A stretch of DNA of 64,000 bases from Helichrysum umbraculigerum (GCA_949592205.1 CATIUR010000001.1:263350250-263414249); one strand, 5' to 3'. Counted from the stretch's first letter, positions 46,246 to 58,622 are shown. Notes: generated from the sequence alone by a model not told the origin. Made by a program: numbers and translations.

Positions 46246-46640
46246 TCACTTATTTAAATTATTCGCCCATCGCCGGAAAATATCGACATAAGCTACCATC
46301 ACTATCTCCCTTTTCTTCGTTGTGCTGGTTACGATGAAGAAGACGACAACATATGGTTGCGATGAAGACGGTGGCACAGGGTTGCCATGGTGCGACGTTC
46401 GAGTTTCACGATGATGACGGCGTCGGAGTTTCATGATTCCTTTGACACCACTAGATCCAGGAAAATCGAGAGGTCCGACGACGATGGAAGAGGTTGATCC
46501 CACGGTAGCGAAGTTGATAGCGGCGTCAATCACTGGAAACGGATCTGTCTTGCACTCTTGCCATTGAGAATGAGTTAATCGAGATTCGAGAGGTCTGGGA
46601 GAATTTGATCGAGATGTTGGTATACTGAAAGGATTTAAAG
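46246..46640. other. GC-richer segment inside the TIR element (possible captured DNA)
   Basis: About 46250-46560 is less AT-rich than its surroundings, with GATGAAGACG and GACGACGATGG words and a 95-codon minus-strand ORF (46533-46246) that matches no family I know. It could be a captured exon piece or chance. Confidence 0.3.
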
Positions 46641-46839
46641 TATGACAACATTCAAAGATTAACTGACAAAAATACCCTTTAGCGTTTAAATTAGATCTAT
46701 TAGCTGGAGAATTAATTTGATTACCTTTTTAATCTTATCCGTTGGTTTTCTAAATCTGATGGTAGATATCAATTCCTCCGTTCCTCAAATATTTACCATT
46801 CTTCAAAGAACTTTTCTCTATATATATATATATATATAG

Positions 46840-46976
46840 ATTGAATTTTAAATATATTTTCATTGATATAATTTTCATAAAGTAATATATAACACAAACA
46901 AAAATATTTAAGGTCAAAGTTAAAAAAGAAAGACTTTCAAATCTGATACAAGATACTTAATTTGGGACGGAGGGAG
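46840..46976. mobile_element. Stowaway MITE, right half
   Basis: Ends TTAATTTGGGACGGAGGGAG before TA (46977-46978). Complements the left half at 44047-44149; together they make about 240 bp. Confidence 0.8.
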
Positions 46977-47018
46977 TATAATATACCTTCAAGATTAATA
47001 TTTGGTCAATTTTAAGCA

Positions 47019-47270
47019 TCTATACTAATATATAAAGCATCTTAGTAGTTTATTTATAGAAATTCTTAAAATTAAGACTCAACATTTTCATATTTATCAT
47101 CATTTTACAATATAACCCCATCATTTTCACATATTTTTCATTTTTCACTAACTGTATTCCGAATCACAAACTCTACATATACACAAACTAAGGGTATCAA
47201 CTCACAATCACGGGTATTCCGAACACATTGAAGTACTAAACTCCGCTGCATTGCACGGGTAATATGCTAG
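47019..47270 (+). mobile_element. Short non-autonomous Helitron
   Basis: 252 bp beginning TCTATACTAATATATAAAGC and ending GGGTAATATGCTAG. It sits between A (47018) and T (47271), as Helitrons do. A hairpin CCGCTGCATTGCACGG lies about 10 bases before the CTAG end. No Rep/helicase. Confidence 0.82.
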
Positions 47271-49309
47271 TTATCTATTAAGTACTAATTATCTAAACTT
47301 CAAATTTAACTCTTAATTTGTATTCAATATAAGATGTTAGTATAATTATGATAGTTCAGTGTTATTATTATGATCATATTTGTGATATCTATGATTATTT
47401 TCATTTAAAAATTAATTTATCAAACTAACTGTTGAAATCTGATAAATGATCCATTAACCCGTTTGACCCGACAGATATGGATATGGATTATTAAATTAAA
47501 ATTAAATAGCTATGGATTGGATGTGGATATGGCTCCACCCGATCCATATCCGATCCATAGTACACCCTTATAAAGAGTTTAACACTTTTCTTCACAAGCT
47601 TATAGTTTTAAAGATTGAAAAAGACACAAATACCGTTATCTACAATGAAAATGACAAAATTACCCATAACAAAATTTGAAAGAAATCTATATGATAATCA
47701 AAATAGATCTATATATTAAAATGGCATTTAATGTTGCCCTCATGATCCTTTATCTTTAAATATTGGAAGAATACAATGAGTCAAATGTTCTCTATCAATG
47801 TTGACTAATATCGATTATCTAGGAGTAAATTATTTTTGCTTCAATAACAAAAAAAATATCATATACTCAAATGTTATCAGGATATAGTTAAACTTCAATT
47901 CAATTTGATCAAACAAAATATGTAATTACAAATCACAATATTTCTTGATGAATTTCATACAACTTATCTGCCGTATAACGCTGATCTCTACTATTGAAAG
48001 AATAAAACCATTTACTTCGAAGTTCGAACAAACACTATATAAGAGGGTTGGTGGGTGCTGGCCGACAGGCCCATAACCAGCCCATTATATGATTTATATC
48101 ATGTTATCATGTAATTCAAAGCCCATACATAGCTAACAGTAAGAAGTGGACTTTTCTGCTGCTCCCTCTTTAATTAGTTTGTGTCGTACACACAACCACA
48201 AATACAACGTATATGGTTGAGTCTTGACAACCATTGACCGACTTTATTAATATTATTATTATTAATACTTAATATAATAAATAAATAATATTACTGTAAA
48301 AGCCAATATATTATATTTTACTCGTAAATATCGTAAGTGATATGATATCCTATCTATTCATGAGATACGTATCTTATCTTTTATACTGATTATTATTTAT
48401 ATAATTAAATCAATATCTCGTGGAGTAATCTGACCATTCTATGGGATATTTCAATTTGATCCGATAATTTAGATTTGATTAAAATAATTACACTTCCCGC
48501 TCTCAAAAATATTAAATATATTTAAAAAGCGACTAATAATAATATTAAATAAAATAACACAAAAAACAAAAATGCACACAACTTTCAGTCTTTCACGGCA
48601 TATTCTCAATATTAAGAAATTTTTTTCATAAATTTAAGGAAAATTAATACTATCTAAAATTAAAATATATATCATTCAAATCTTTCTTAATTATAATTAA
48701 GTAATTTTATCAAATTGACTAACATTTAGGACATAATGACATCATCATAATTAATTATTTATTTATTAATAAAATAAATACAAATAAATGGTCAACGAAT
48801 TCTAAGTATTTGACATATGTTACGATTGCCTTTTAACTTTTAAATTTACCTTTTTAATTATTTATTTCAATTAATAATTAAGTACTCCAAATTTATCTTC
48901 TCGTTGTTATATTATTTGAATCTTGATATCCATAGTTAGCCTTTTCTTTTTCTTTTTTCAAAAACAAAAAATAAATCTTAATTATTGATAAGCCAAGCGC
49001 AAGTATTTTACCACAGTACAATCACCATCATCGTTATTATTTATATTCATTAGATAAAGTTATTGGCAGCTATTCTTTAAGTCCTATAAGTTATAAATTA
49101 AAGTTCATACAAATTATTATTACCTTCATCTCTTCATGCATAATAATCAATTGCTTAAAACTAACCATAATATGACACCAACAATACGCTTTATATTGAT
49201 ACTACCTAAAGTAATTTAATATGCGCCTTTTATTGCATATCCTTTTTTTACTCATACGAAACGATATAATTTTATCATATACGTTATTCACATAATTAAA
49301 AAATAAAAT
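47271..49309. other. AT-rich intergenic DNA, no gene seen
   Basis: Two kilobases without credible coding. 47460-47570 (GATATGGATATGG, CCATATCCGATCC) is reminiscent of hAT-type MITE interiors. 48700-49310 resembles 39600-40010. Confidence 0.4.
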
Positions 49310-49834
49310 ACATTAGGGGCAAATTCCTCGAGGGCTTGCCCAATAACTTTCTTTAATACTGCTTCATCCTCGGGGATAAGTTTCTTTCATCTGCATTCTC
49401 CTCTTGAGGGGGAGAACGTCCCCGAGAAAATTTTGCTATAAAGATTAACAGTTTTAGTCAACATATTCAACTTTCTACATAATATAAACAGATACAGAAA
49501 CTTCCTACTTGGACGGTCAAGAACAACCCTTTACTTAGACCATCGTATGTTTAACAACTTTGAATCTCCAATGTACACTAGTGTAATATAACTCCGTTGG
49601 CCAGACGTATCGTATTAGACTAATAACACATTTCTATTCAACGTTCTCAAACACAATCAAGTCTAGGCAACTTAACAAGCATTCTTGAGGTTAAACAATT
49701 AGTCACATAACAGGAAAACTACTGAAATGTAACTACAATATGTAATCTTACAATCAAAATGGTTTAAGCTTAAGCAATCCTAATGTGGATGACAAAAATC
49801 TCTTAAACCATCTCTCTGATACCAACTTGAAATG
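49310..49834 (-). pseudogene. Remnant of Tekay-type internal region next to a 5' LTR
   Basis: In minus orientation this is the start of a gypsy interior: a primer-site relic at 49813-49824 (TGGTATCAGAGA on the minus strand), then text similar to the nested Tekay (GTAATATAAC(T/C)(C/A)CGTTGGCCAG at 49581 and 20320). A minus-strand stretch at about 49415-49315 reads as a short peptide (PEDEAVLKKVIGQALEEF), possibly gag-derived. A block at 49398-49428 resembles a PPT region. The rest of the interior is lost. Confidence 0.5.
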
Positions 49835-52354
49835 TGTAACACCCCCAAATTTAATGATTTGCGGAAGCACGATTTGGGTGTTACTAATCAATAACAAAGC
49901 ACAAAGATATACAGTAAACGACTCTATATGCGTCGTTTTAACAAAATATATTAATATTGAAAATGTTTACAACATTTATAGCTTTACATAGCTCGAGTTT
50001 AAATAAAAGGAGATTTCAGTACATAAGTACTTGTACAAAATATACTAATGCAAGAAAATCTCAATCGTCTGTATGCTGACTCGAGCTAAAAATCCTGAAG
50101 CCGAAGCAATCTACTGCTTGGTACCTGCGATACATGCTAAATGGGTCAGCTAAAGCTGGTGAGCTCACAGGTTTGAAATCAAGTAATAAGGTATGAACCG
50201 CAAGATTTAATAATGATTTGCATCCAGCAAATGAAATGATAATAATCGTGTATACAGCCATGAGCACATAGTTGAGCTTAACTCGAGGGCCGGGTCCCCT
50301 ATAGAGAATTCCGGGCGAGGTGCCTCCACGAATGCCTAATCAACATTCGTCTTCCCAAATATTAGTACGTCCGTTTACCCGGTTAGTGCTTGCTAACCCG
50401 AACGAGGAGGGTCAATCCTATATGGTACCATATACTAATATTCACGCTACAACGTATTAACAACTATGCTGACGGAGGACTTTAAATGATTAGTTGTGAA
50501 AAACTCACGTAGTATATGAAATGTTTGTACTTGCGTTCACATGTTAAAAATGAGCAATATATCACACCCCTGAGTAAAACTGTAAAAAGAGGGGCCATGA
50601 GACTCACATGAGTCTTGTGAGTTTAACTTAATAAACTTGAGTTGATTAGCCGAGTAATGAAGTCCAAAGACTTGTAACTTGAGGGTGTCCACGACACGCG
50701 ATGGTTATAAACATGATTGGGTATCTCAAAAGATCACCCTCGTAGTTGTTACACAACTATATATATGTCCAAATTACTACGATTTGGTTGATTTGTTAAG
50801 TGTTTGAAAACGTTTACGGCCCGTTGGTGATTAATTGTAATAATAGTCCTGATGTTATCACATTGCTTTCGAAGTGTTATACTTGAAAAGTATATTCCAT
50901 TATGTTTGAAAAGTTGTATCATATAAGCGTTTTGAAGTCATACAAGTTTGACACTTGGTGAGAATTGTGCTTACGGAATCTAAGTACGGGGGTCCGGGGG
51001 CAGCGCCCCTGGCGGGGTCCAATGGCCAGGTCAGCTCGAAAAATTTTTATTTCTACTATATTGCTTTGGTGAAAAACGCATCTAGGATCTGAATTCGGGG
51101 AAAATCGAGTGATAAATTTCGAGTCTCGACACTTAGTAAAAATCTGAGTTTTCTGTGTTTTGCGATACAATATGCGACACAAAAGTGGTTATGCGACACA
51201 AGGGTTGTGTCGCATAGAAATGCGACACAATACCTATACGACACAATGGTTGTGTCGTATAGATTCGGGATGCTGATTCAACAGCGACATAGTGATTGTG
51301 TCGTATGAAAAATACGACATAAGATGCGACACAACGTTGTGTCGTAGAGGGTACGACACAAAAGGATTTATACGACACTAGGTGCGACATAACAGGCAAA
51401 ATACGACACAACATGCGACACAAGGATTGTGTCGCACTGAAGAACATCAGCCCAGAAAGTCCGGCTGTCGAGATTATTCCGGCCAAAAACCCAATTCAAA
51501 CCCGTTTTTAAGCTATAAAATCGTGTTCTACACTTTGTAATGGACATATACAAGTTATATAAACAACTAACAAGTGAAAATACAAAGAATCGAGAGTTTT
51601 CGGGATTTTGTCGGAAACTTACAAATTGCCGAAATGGAAATCCGGAAAGATAGAAATGTAGATCGTTGCGAGGTGGTCGTGAATCTCTAAAAATATTGAC
51701 GATCCGATTGCGTATAAGGGTGTTATTTAGCGATTTTAGTGAATGGTAGTGTTTTTGGTGGTTTTGGGAAAATGAGAGAAAAGAGAGTAAGAGAGAGAGA
51801 GTGGAAAGAAAGAAAATGAGGAAAAGGTGGGGAAGGTGGAGGTTATCTCCACTTTTCTCAGTCTTCGTCTCGCGCTCCGCGTGGTGTTCGTTTTCTCCGT
51901 CATTTAACGTTTTAATAAATATTTTGCGCGTTAATTAACCATTTTAAAATACGAATTTTGTTTAATAATTTAATTAAATTGTTTTACCAATTATCTAAAA
52001 ATTTAAAGATTTAGAATGTGGCATAAAAAATTTGCGTATTTTGTTGTCAATTAGGTAAGTTTAAATTGTACGAAGCGGACAACTTTGGGACTAAAATTTA
52101 AACAGTAATTTGGACCCAGTAATGTTTTCAGATAATGTTTTATACTTAAATATAAACTGTGTCACCAACGTCCGTATTTATGGAATCGAAATACATTCGA
52201 TTTAAATTGCGTACGATTTAATCAATCGCCTTTTCGTATATATTCAACAATATATATACAATTCGATACATTAATTAGCCTAACACAGAACTAATTACAT
52301 GTATTAGCATATGATTAGGCACTAATTACTAGTCCTAATTTGGCGGGTGTTACA
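49835..52354 (-). repeat. Tekay-type LTR, minus orientation
   Basis: 2,520 bp, TGTAACACCC...GGGTGTTACA on the plus strand. It is flanked by AAATG on both sides (49830-49834, 52355-52359), yet a primer-site relic also lies 10 bases to its left. Internal landmarks: complement of a pyrimidine-rich leader (51770-51860), a CG-word cassette of ATGCGACACAA / TTGTGTCGCAT units (51160-51440), and a GGGGGCAGCGCCCCTGG dyad (50995-51015). Confidence 0.82.
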
Positions 52355-52432
52355 AAATGCCCCAAAATATATTACATATTTTTTTATACATTAAAAACAC
52401 ATTTAGGAATGTTATATAATTCATTTGTAATT

Positions 52433-54214
52433 TGTAACACCCGGTCAAAAAGGGGCGAATTTTCGCGCCCAATTTAAACATCAATTACTCGTATTTAGTT
52501 ACGTATTAATGCTAAATACTTAAAACTTTTATATATATAATTATACCAACGTACGCGAACATTTTTTTAAAATTCAAAGTAACACGAGTTTGGGGGTAAT
52601 CGAAAAAATACGAAGCGGAGACCCAAATGGGTCCGAGTTCGATCCGCAGACCCGAACCGACCCACCTCCCTCCCCTTTTTCTTCTTTTCTACTTCAACTT
52701 CCATCCTCGTTTCTTCTTCCACTTCTCTCTTTAAAACCCCAAAACTCTCTCGTCTCTCTCACTAAAAACTCTCTCTAAAAACACTGAAATAATGGCATCA
52801 TCATCATCCTAAATCGGCCATCATCATCATAAAAGAATCAAGAGCATCAAGATCATCATCATCAACATCTCATCTCATTTTGCGGTTCTAGATTCGCCAA
52901 ATTAAGTAAGAAATCATACTTGCAACACTTGTATTTTCATGTTTATGAGTCCACCCAACAAGTTTATACCCAAAGACCCCACCGAAAATGCTTGAAAAAT
53001 CGAAACCCATCTCACAAATCGCATCAGTTCGTCGTGCGAATCGAGATGAACTCGATTCGCAAAACCTTATCCGAAATCTGCGAATTGAACTGGCTCGCGA
53101 GCCGAACCACTTGCGAGTCGAACTGAGTTGCGAGCTGACCTTGCGAACCGAGCAACGAGTCGAGACCGCGAGTCGAGACTTGCGAGCTGTCGCGAACTGA
53201 ATTTTCCTGCGAGCTGAGATTTGCGAATTTAAATTTCAGATGCGTTTTTCACCAAAGCAATGTAGTAGAAATAAAAATTTTCTAAGCTGACCTGGCAGCT
53301 CGACCCTAGCCAGGGGCTCTGCCCCTTGGACCCCGCCAGGGGTTGCCACCCCATGGACCCCGCTACCAGGGGCGCTGCCCCTGGACCCCCGTATACGGTT
53401 TCCAAACCTGAACGACAAATGAATATTTACACAACTCGCTTAGACAAACTGATTTGTCTCTTACTTATTAAACCTCACATGTTTAGGATACTAGGAGGTT
53501 ATCATTCGGACAACACACGTATCGTAGGATCGCTGACAACTCATAGGTGAGTTCATAGCCCTACTCTTTCAGCTGTTTTACTGTTTTCGGGGTGAGACGC
53601 ATGCACAATTACTGTTTTCGAATTATAATGATAAACTTTTATAATTCTCACTTGACTATATTACTATTATGTAATACAAACTGTGTAATACTTAGTAATT
53701 ACACCCATCATATTGTTGTAGAACAATATCTCTATTTGACCTAGATAGGTTACCAGTGTACACTGTCAGATTGTTAAAAAATAATTACCATTACATAACT
53801 TGATTTAGTTATTACTATACATTGGTCATATTGTCGCGGGATAATACTATCAAATATATTAGAACTGGTTAGTTCTACCTACGCTGGACAACAACTAGGT
53901 TTGTTACAGGATTAGTTTTCCTTTTAGGAACTAAGATTGTCTTTGCATTCCATTGTTACTAGAATGGATTTGTACTTAAATAAACATTAACCATGGACCT
54001 CAATATAGTTGTTAGGCTGAGGCTAGAGGTATACGTTAGTAACGTACGTTAGTATAGCCCTTTATACTAATACAAAACAACTAGGTGATGATTATACATA
54101 CCTAGGCTCCTTGTGCTACACTTAATATCTAAGTATTGTATATACATACGTAGATACACTAAACCACTTTCATTTGTTACATGATACTCCGTTAGATGTG
54201 TTTGTTGATTTGAC

Positions 54215-54252
<38 letters not shown>

Positions 54253-54955
54253 TCGTACTCTACCTCAAGCACTTGGTGCTACCTACAACTTACTTTTGTA
54301 TATTGATATGCATACACTCATACAAACACGGTTACTCTAGTAGGGCATGTCGTAGTACTGCCGGCTCTCATATACTAAGTCGGGCATGTCGTAGTACTGC
54401 CGACTCTCATTTACATACATTGCTTGCGAGCAACGTTGGTTGATATCACGGTTAGAGTGATACAAAACGAGATCACGGTAAAGTGATTCAAAGCGATATC
54501 GTAGTAAAGCGATACAAAACACGGATTGGCGAGCTTACACTCGAGATTCGCACTCATCAACGGATCGGCGAGCTTACACTCGAGATCGTTGACTCATTAA
54601 CGGATCGGCGAGCTTACACTCGAGATTCGCACTCATTAACGGATCAGCGAGCTTACACTCGAGATTCGCACTCATCAACGGATCGACGAGGTTACACTCG
54701 AGTTCGTTGACTCAGTATTTGCCTAAATACTCAATCATAGTTCTGCGGGACTACAATTACATGTTGCTGGAGGCAACACACTATGCCAGGTGGCACACTA
54801 GTACCTTACTACTGGATAAGTAATATTATTACTTGTTATCATATGACGTGGTCATACACATACTTGATTTGTACTTAGGCATGTATTGCCACACATTGGT
54901 AGACTTACTCATACCTGATAGGTATCTAGGCATGGATTGCCACACCCTCGATATG
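52433..54955 (+). repeat. Tekay-type solo LTR (outer), part 1
   Basis: Starts TGTAACACCCGG after TSD TAATT (52428-52432). Features: pyrimidine-rich tract 52660-52780 with TCTTTAAAACCCC; CG-word cassette 53020-53220 (GCGAGTCGA, TTGCGAGCTG); GGGGCTCTGCCCC and GGGGCGCTGCCCC dyads 53310-53385; (AT)n 54216-54252; GTCGTAGTACTGCCG(A/G)CTC repeats at about 54346-54408; and a 39-bp tandem repeat 54522-54714. Interrupted at ATATG (54951-54955) by another LTR. Confidence 0.88.
54522..54714. repeat. 39-bp tandem repeat, five copies
   Basis: Unit CGGATCGGCGAGCTTACACT + CGAGATTCGCACTCATCAA (39 bp). Copies two and five use the variant CGTTGACTCA in the second half. Lies in the 3' part of the outer LTR. Confidence 0.9.
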
Positions 54956-57900
54956 TGTAACACCTGGTCAAAAAGTCAATTTTCGCGCCAAATTTAAACT
55001 TCAGATAATTGTATTTTTATATGCGATTATGACAAAGTATTCGAAAATTATATATATAATTATATATATAATACTCAATGATTATTTAATAATCACAATT
55101 GAAAGAATCTGAAAGTACTCAGAAACCAAGTTACATTTTTGTAACTCAAGCGAAATATTTTTATTTAAAATATTTACGAAATTATATAAACAAAATTATA
55201 AATTTAAAATATTAAATTTATATTAGGTACAAAAACACGAGCATTTATACCGCGAATTGGGGACAACCGAACCCACCAAAAAGGATGGGCCGGCCTCCTC
55301 CCCACCTCATTTTCTTCTTCCATTTTCTTTCTCACCAATACACATTCTCTATCTCTATCTCTATCTCATATCTTTCTCTCTATTTCATCATCATCAAACA
55401 ACTAACAAAACAACAACTACAAAAACAACAAGAACAAAATCATCATCATCATTTTCGGAGTTCATCATCATCATCATAACCGAGCATCATCATCTACATC
55501 TTCAACATCATCATCTTCATCATCTCCATTCACTCCAATTTTTCAAAAAGTAAGGAAATCTCTCTCTCTCTCTAGAAATCGTTTCTTTCATAAGAAATTG
55601 TTTAGATTACTTAGAAATACATGTTAGTAGCTTTCTATAACATCAAAACACCCAAAAATTGAACCAAAACTCGTTTTGGATCTTGAAATCGTCGAACAGT
55701 TCGTGATGTCGCATCTGGCCCAAAAACGGTGCTGCGACGTTGTCAACGTCGCAGTTCAATGTCGCAAAAATACCACGATGTCGCCTGGTGCGACGTCAGC
55801 CACAATGTCGCATGAAATTGCGAACGTCGCATATAGAGACGACGACCCTTATATCGTACTAGACCCTGATGTCGCATATAGCGACGTAGACTCCAACGTC
55901 GCAGTACATCGCACTGCGACAGAAGCCCCAACGTCGCACCTAATGTCGCAGGTCACAGAAATTTAAAAACCTATTATTTTCACTAAGTGTCGGGACCAGA
56001 TTTTTCCACTTGATTTTATTCCGAATTTGGATTTCGGATGCGTTTTTACTAAAGCAATGTAGTAGAAATAAAAATTTTCCATGCTGACTTAGCAGCTCGA
56101 CCCCAACCAGGGGCTCTACCCCTTGGACCCCACCAAGGGTTGCCACCCCTTGGACCCCGCTACCAGGGGCGCTGCCCCTTGACCCCCGTACACGGTTTCC
56201 AAACCTGAACGACAAATAAATAATTACACAACTCGCTTAGACAAAATGATTTGTCTCATACTTATATGACCTCACGTGTTTAGGACACTAGGAGGTTACC
56301 TATCAGACTACGGGCGTATCGTAGGATCGCTGACAACTCACAGGTGAGTTCATAGCCCCACTCTTTCAACTGTTTTACTGTTTTCGGGGTGAGACGCATG
56401 CTCAATTACTATTTTCGAATTATATTAATAAACTTTTATAATTCACAATTATCTATATTACTGCCATGTAATACGAAGTGTGTAATACTTAGGAATTACA
56501 TCCACTATACTGTTTTGAAATAGTATCAATACTTAACCTAGATAGGTTACAATCATACACTGTTAGATTGTTGGAAAACAATTACCACCCCATAACTTGA
56601 TTAAGTTATCACCATTCATTGACCATATTGCCGTGGGACAATACTATCACTTATACTAGAACTGGTTAGTTCTACTTACATTGGACAACGACCCTACTTT
56701 TACAGGATTAATCTTCCTTTTAGGAACTAATACTGTCCATACAAATCAGGATCTCTATATACTTGCTAGGCTGAGGCTAGGAGTATACAATAGTAACATA
56801 CGTTAGTATAGAATCCTTATACTAATACAAACAACTAGGTGATGATTAGTCATACCTAGGCTTATTGTGATACAACAAATAGTTAAGGACTGTACATACA
56901 TACGTAGCTACAATCAATCAATTTCATGTGCTACACGATACACAATTTAAGGTGTTTACCAATTCGACTTATATATATATGTATAGATATATATATACAC
57001 ATACTTGTACTTCATATCGAGCACTCGGTGCCAACTACAATTAACTATGTATGTAGGTATACGTACACATATACAAATACAATCAATTTAGTCGGGCATG
57101 TCGTAGTACTGCCGACTCTCATTTACACTAGTCGGACATGTCGTTGTACTGTCGGCTCAATTATCTCAAGTCGGGCATGTCGTAGTACTGCCGGCTCAAT
57201 TACATACGTTGCTTGCGAGCAATGCGGTCGATGCTTGATTAGGCACAAAACGATGCCACGGTAAAGTGGGCACAAAACGATGCCACGGTATTGCAGTGGG
57301 CACAAGTACGATATCGCGGTAAAGCGATACAATCGATGGATGAGCGGGCTTATGCTCGTGATCCACACTCAATCACGGATGGGCGAGCTTATGCTCGTGA
57401 TCCGCAATAAGTTAACGGGTCGGTGAGGTTATCACGCGAGGCCGTTAGCTCAATCATGTCCGGGTTAGCTTACACTAACTGGTCAAACGGACACACTAAA
57501 CATTTTCAATCATAGTTCTGCGGAACTACAATCATTTTCAATCATGTCCGGGTTAGCTTACACTAACTGGTCAAACGGACACACTAAACATTTTCAATCA
57601 TAGTTCTGCGGAACTACAATCATTTTCAATCGTGTACGGGTTAGCTTACACTAACTGGTCAAACGGACACACTAAACATTTTCAATCATAGTTCTGCGGA
57701 ACTACAATCATTTTCAATCATGTCCGGGTTAGCTTACACTAACTGGTCAAACGGACACACTAAACATTTCAATCATAGTTCTGCGGAACTATAATTATTT
57801 GCAATATGTCCGGGTTAGCTCACACTAACTGGTCAAATGGATACACTAAACATTCAATCATAGATCTGCGGGTCTACAATTAACTGTTGCTGGATGTAAT

Positions 57901-58617
57901 ACACTAGTTACTCAATCATAGTCTGCGGGACTACAATTTAATTTTTGTTGAACACCACATATTATGCCACGGGGGCATCCTCACATTTTAATACAACATA
58001 AGTAACATCATTACTCATTAACATATGACGCGGTCATACAATCACACGATTCATACTTAAGCATGTATTGCCTCACGTCTGTAGACTCAATTATACCTGA
58101 TAGGTATCTAGTCATAGTATGCAACACTCTTTATGTACTTAGGTACACGTCACCACTATTTGGGTATGAAATACCCCGTTAAAGTTATATACATTAGTAT
58201 TACAATGACATAACAATACAATTTAAATCGTGGATTTTGAAATCATTCTCAAAACATAAAAGGTTATATACTTTATGTTTCAACTAACAATCCTATGAAC
58301 TCACCAGCTTTATAGCTGACTCGTTTTAGCATGTGTTCTCAGGTGCCTAGCAGGATTAGGATTGCTACAAGATTATGCTAGCTCGAGTCGCATATTTTCA
58401 AACAACGGGATTTCTCTGCATAACTTTTGTATTACAAACTATGTATTGAAATTATTTTGCGAACTCGCAACTTGTATACACTTTTATTTTGGAAATGTAT
58501 AACTATTTTCAAGCGTCTCATTTAGAGTCGTTCATTATTTACCTTTGTGCTTGTGATATTTGATTTGGTAACACCCGACCTGACCGCTTCCGCAACCCAA
58601 AATTTGAGGGTGTTACA
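54956..58617 (+). mobile_element. Tekay-type solo LTR (inner), nested in another solo LTR
   Basis: 3,662 bp, TGTAACACCTGG...GAGGGTGTTACA, between perfect TSDs ATATG (54951-54955, 58618-58622). It has the same landmark order as the outer LTR: pyrimidine-rich tract 55295-55570, CG-word cassette 55690-55940 (GTCGCA words), GGGGCTCTACCCC dyads 56110-56180, GTCGTAGTACTGCCG repeats 57098-57195, an 88-bp tandem array 57455-57890, and a TAGCTGACTCGTTTTAGC box near the 3' end. Confidence 0.9.
57455..57890. repeat. 88-bp tandem repeat, almost five copies
   Basis: Equivalent positions at 57455, 57543, 57631, 57719 and 57805 (periods 88, 88, 88, 86). Each unit holds GTCCGGGTTAGCTTACACTA, CTGGTCAAACGGACAC and TAGTTCTGCGGAACTA; the last is an inverted repeat. 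Confidence 0.92.
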
Positions 58618-58622
58618 ATATG

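Larger units (their letters stand above)
44150..46839. mobile_element. Unclassified 2.7-kb terminal-inverted-repeat element inserted in TA repeats
   Basis: Both ends start inside (TA)n and form an inverted repeat. Left: TATAGAGGTGAGTTCTTTAA then GAATGACATATATTTGAAGAACG; right, read inward: TATAGAGAAAAGTTCTTTGA then GAATGGTAAATATTTGAGGAACG. Similarity runs about 55 bp. It lies within a Stowaway element, whose two halves match each other and end in a TA duplication. The contents are a 150-bp tandem repeat, a palindrome array, two copies of TAAGGTAG(C/T)ATGCACATTTG (about 45971 and 46003), and a GC-richer piece at 46246-46640. No transposase ORF was found. Family unknown to me. Confidence 0.6.

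Noticed and set aside
43815..47575. A larger hAT-like element (TAGGGATGGCAA... to ...GTACACCCTTA) enclosing the Stowaway and Helitron
   Set aside because: The ends are suggestive and both flanks have GATATGGATATGG text, but no 8-bp TSD matches (left GTTATACG, right TAAAGAGT) and the terminal repeats agree only weakly.
39600..49310. A repeat pair 39600-40010 / 48700-49310 as one transposon family
   Set aside because: Shared words (TTTTATC(G/A)TATAC, CATTGCATATC) are convincing only locally; no ends or TSD could be set by eye in such AT-rich DNA.
49910..50270. Short ORFs in the minus-oriented LTR at 49835
   Set aside because: They lie within the non-coding LTR and have no counterpart in related LTRs.
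55257..55553. 98-codon plus-strand ORF in the inner solo LTR
   Set aside because: The coding is the pyrimidine-rich and CATCAT leader of an LTR; Ser/Phe/His/Thr-rich low complexity without conservation in the sibling LTR.
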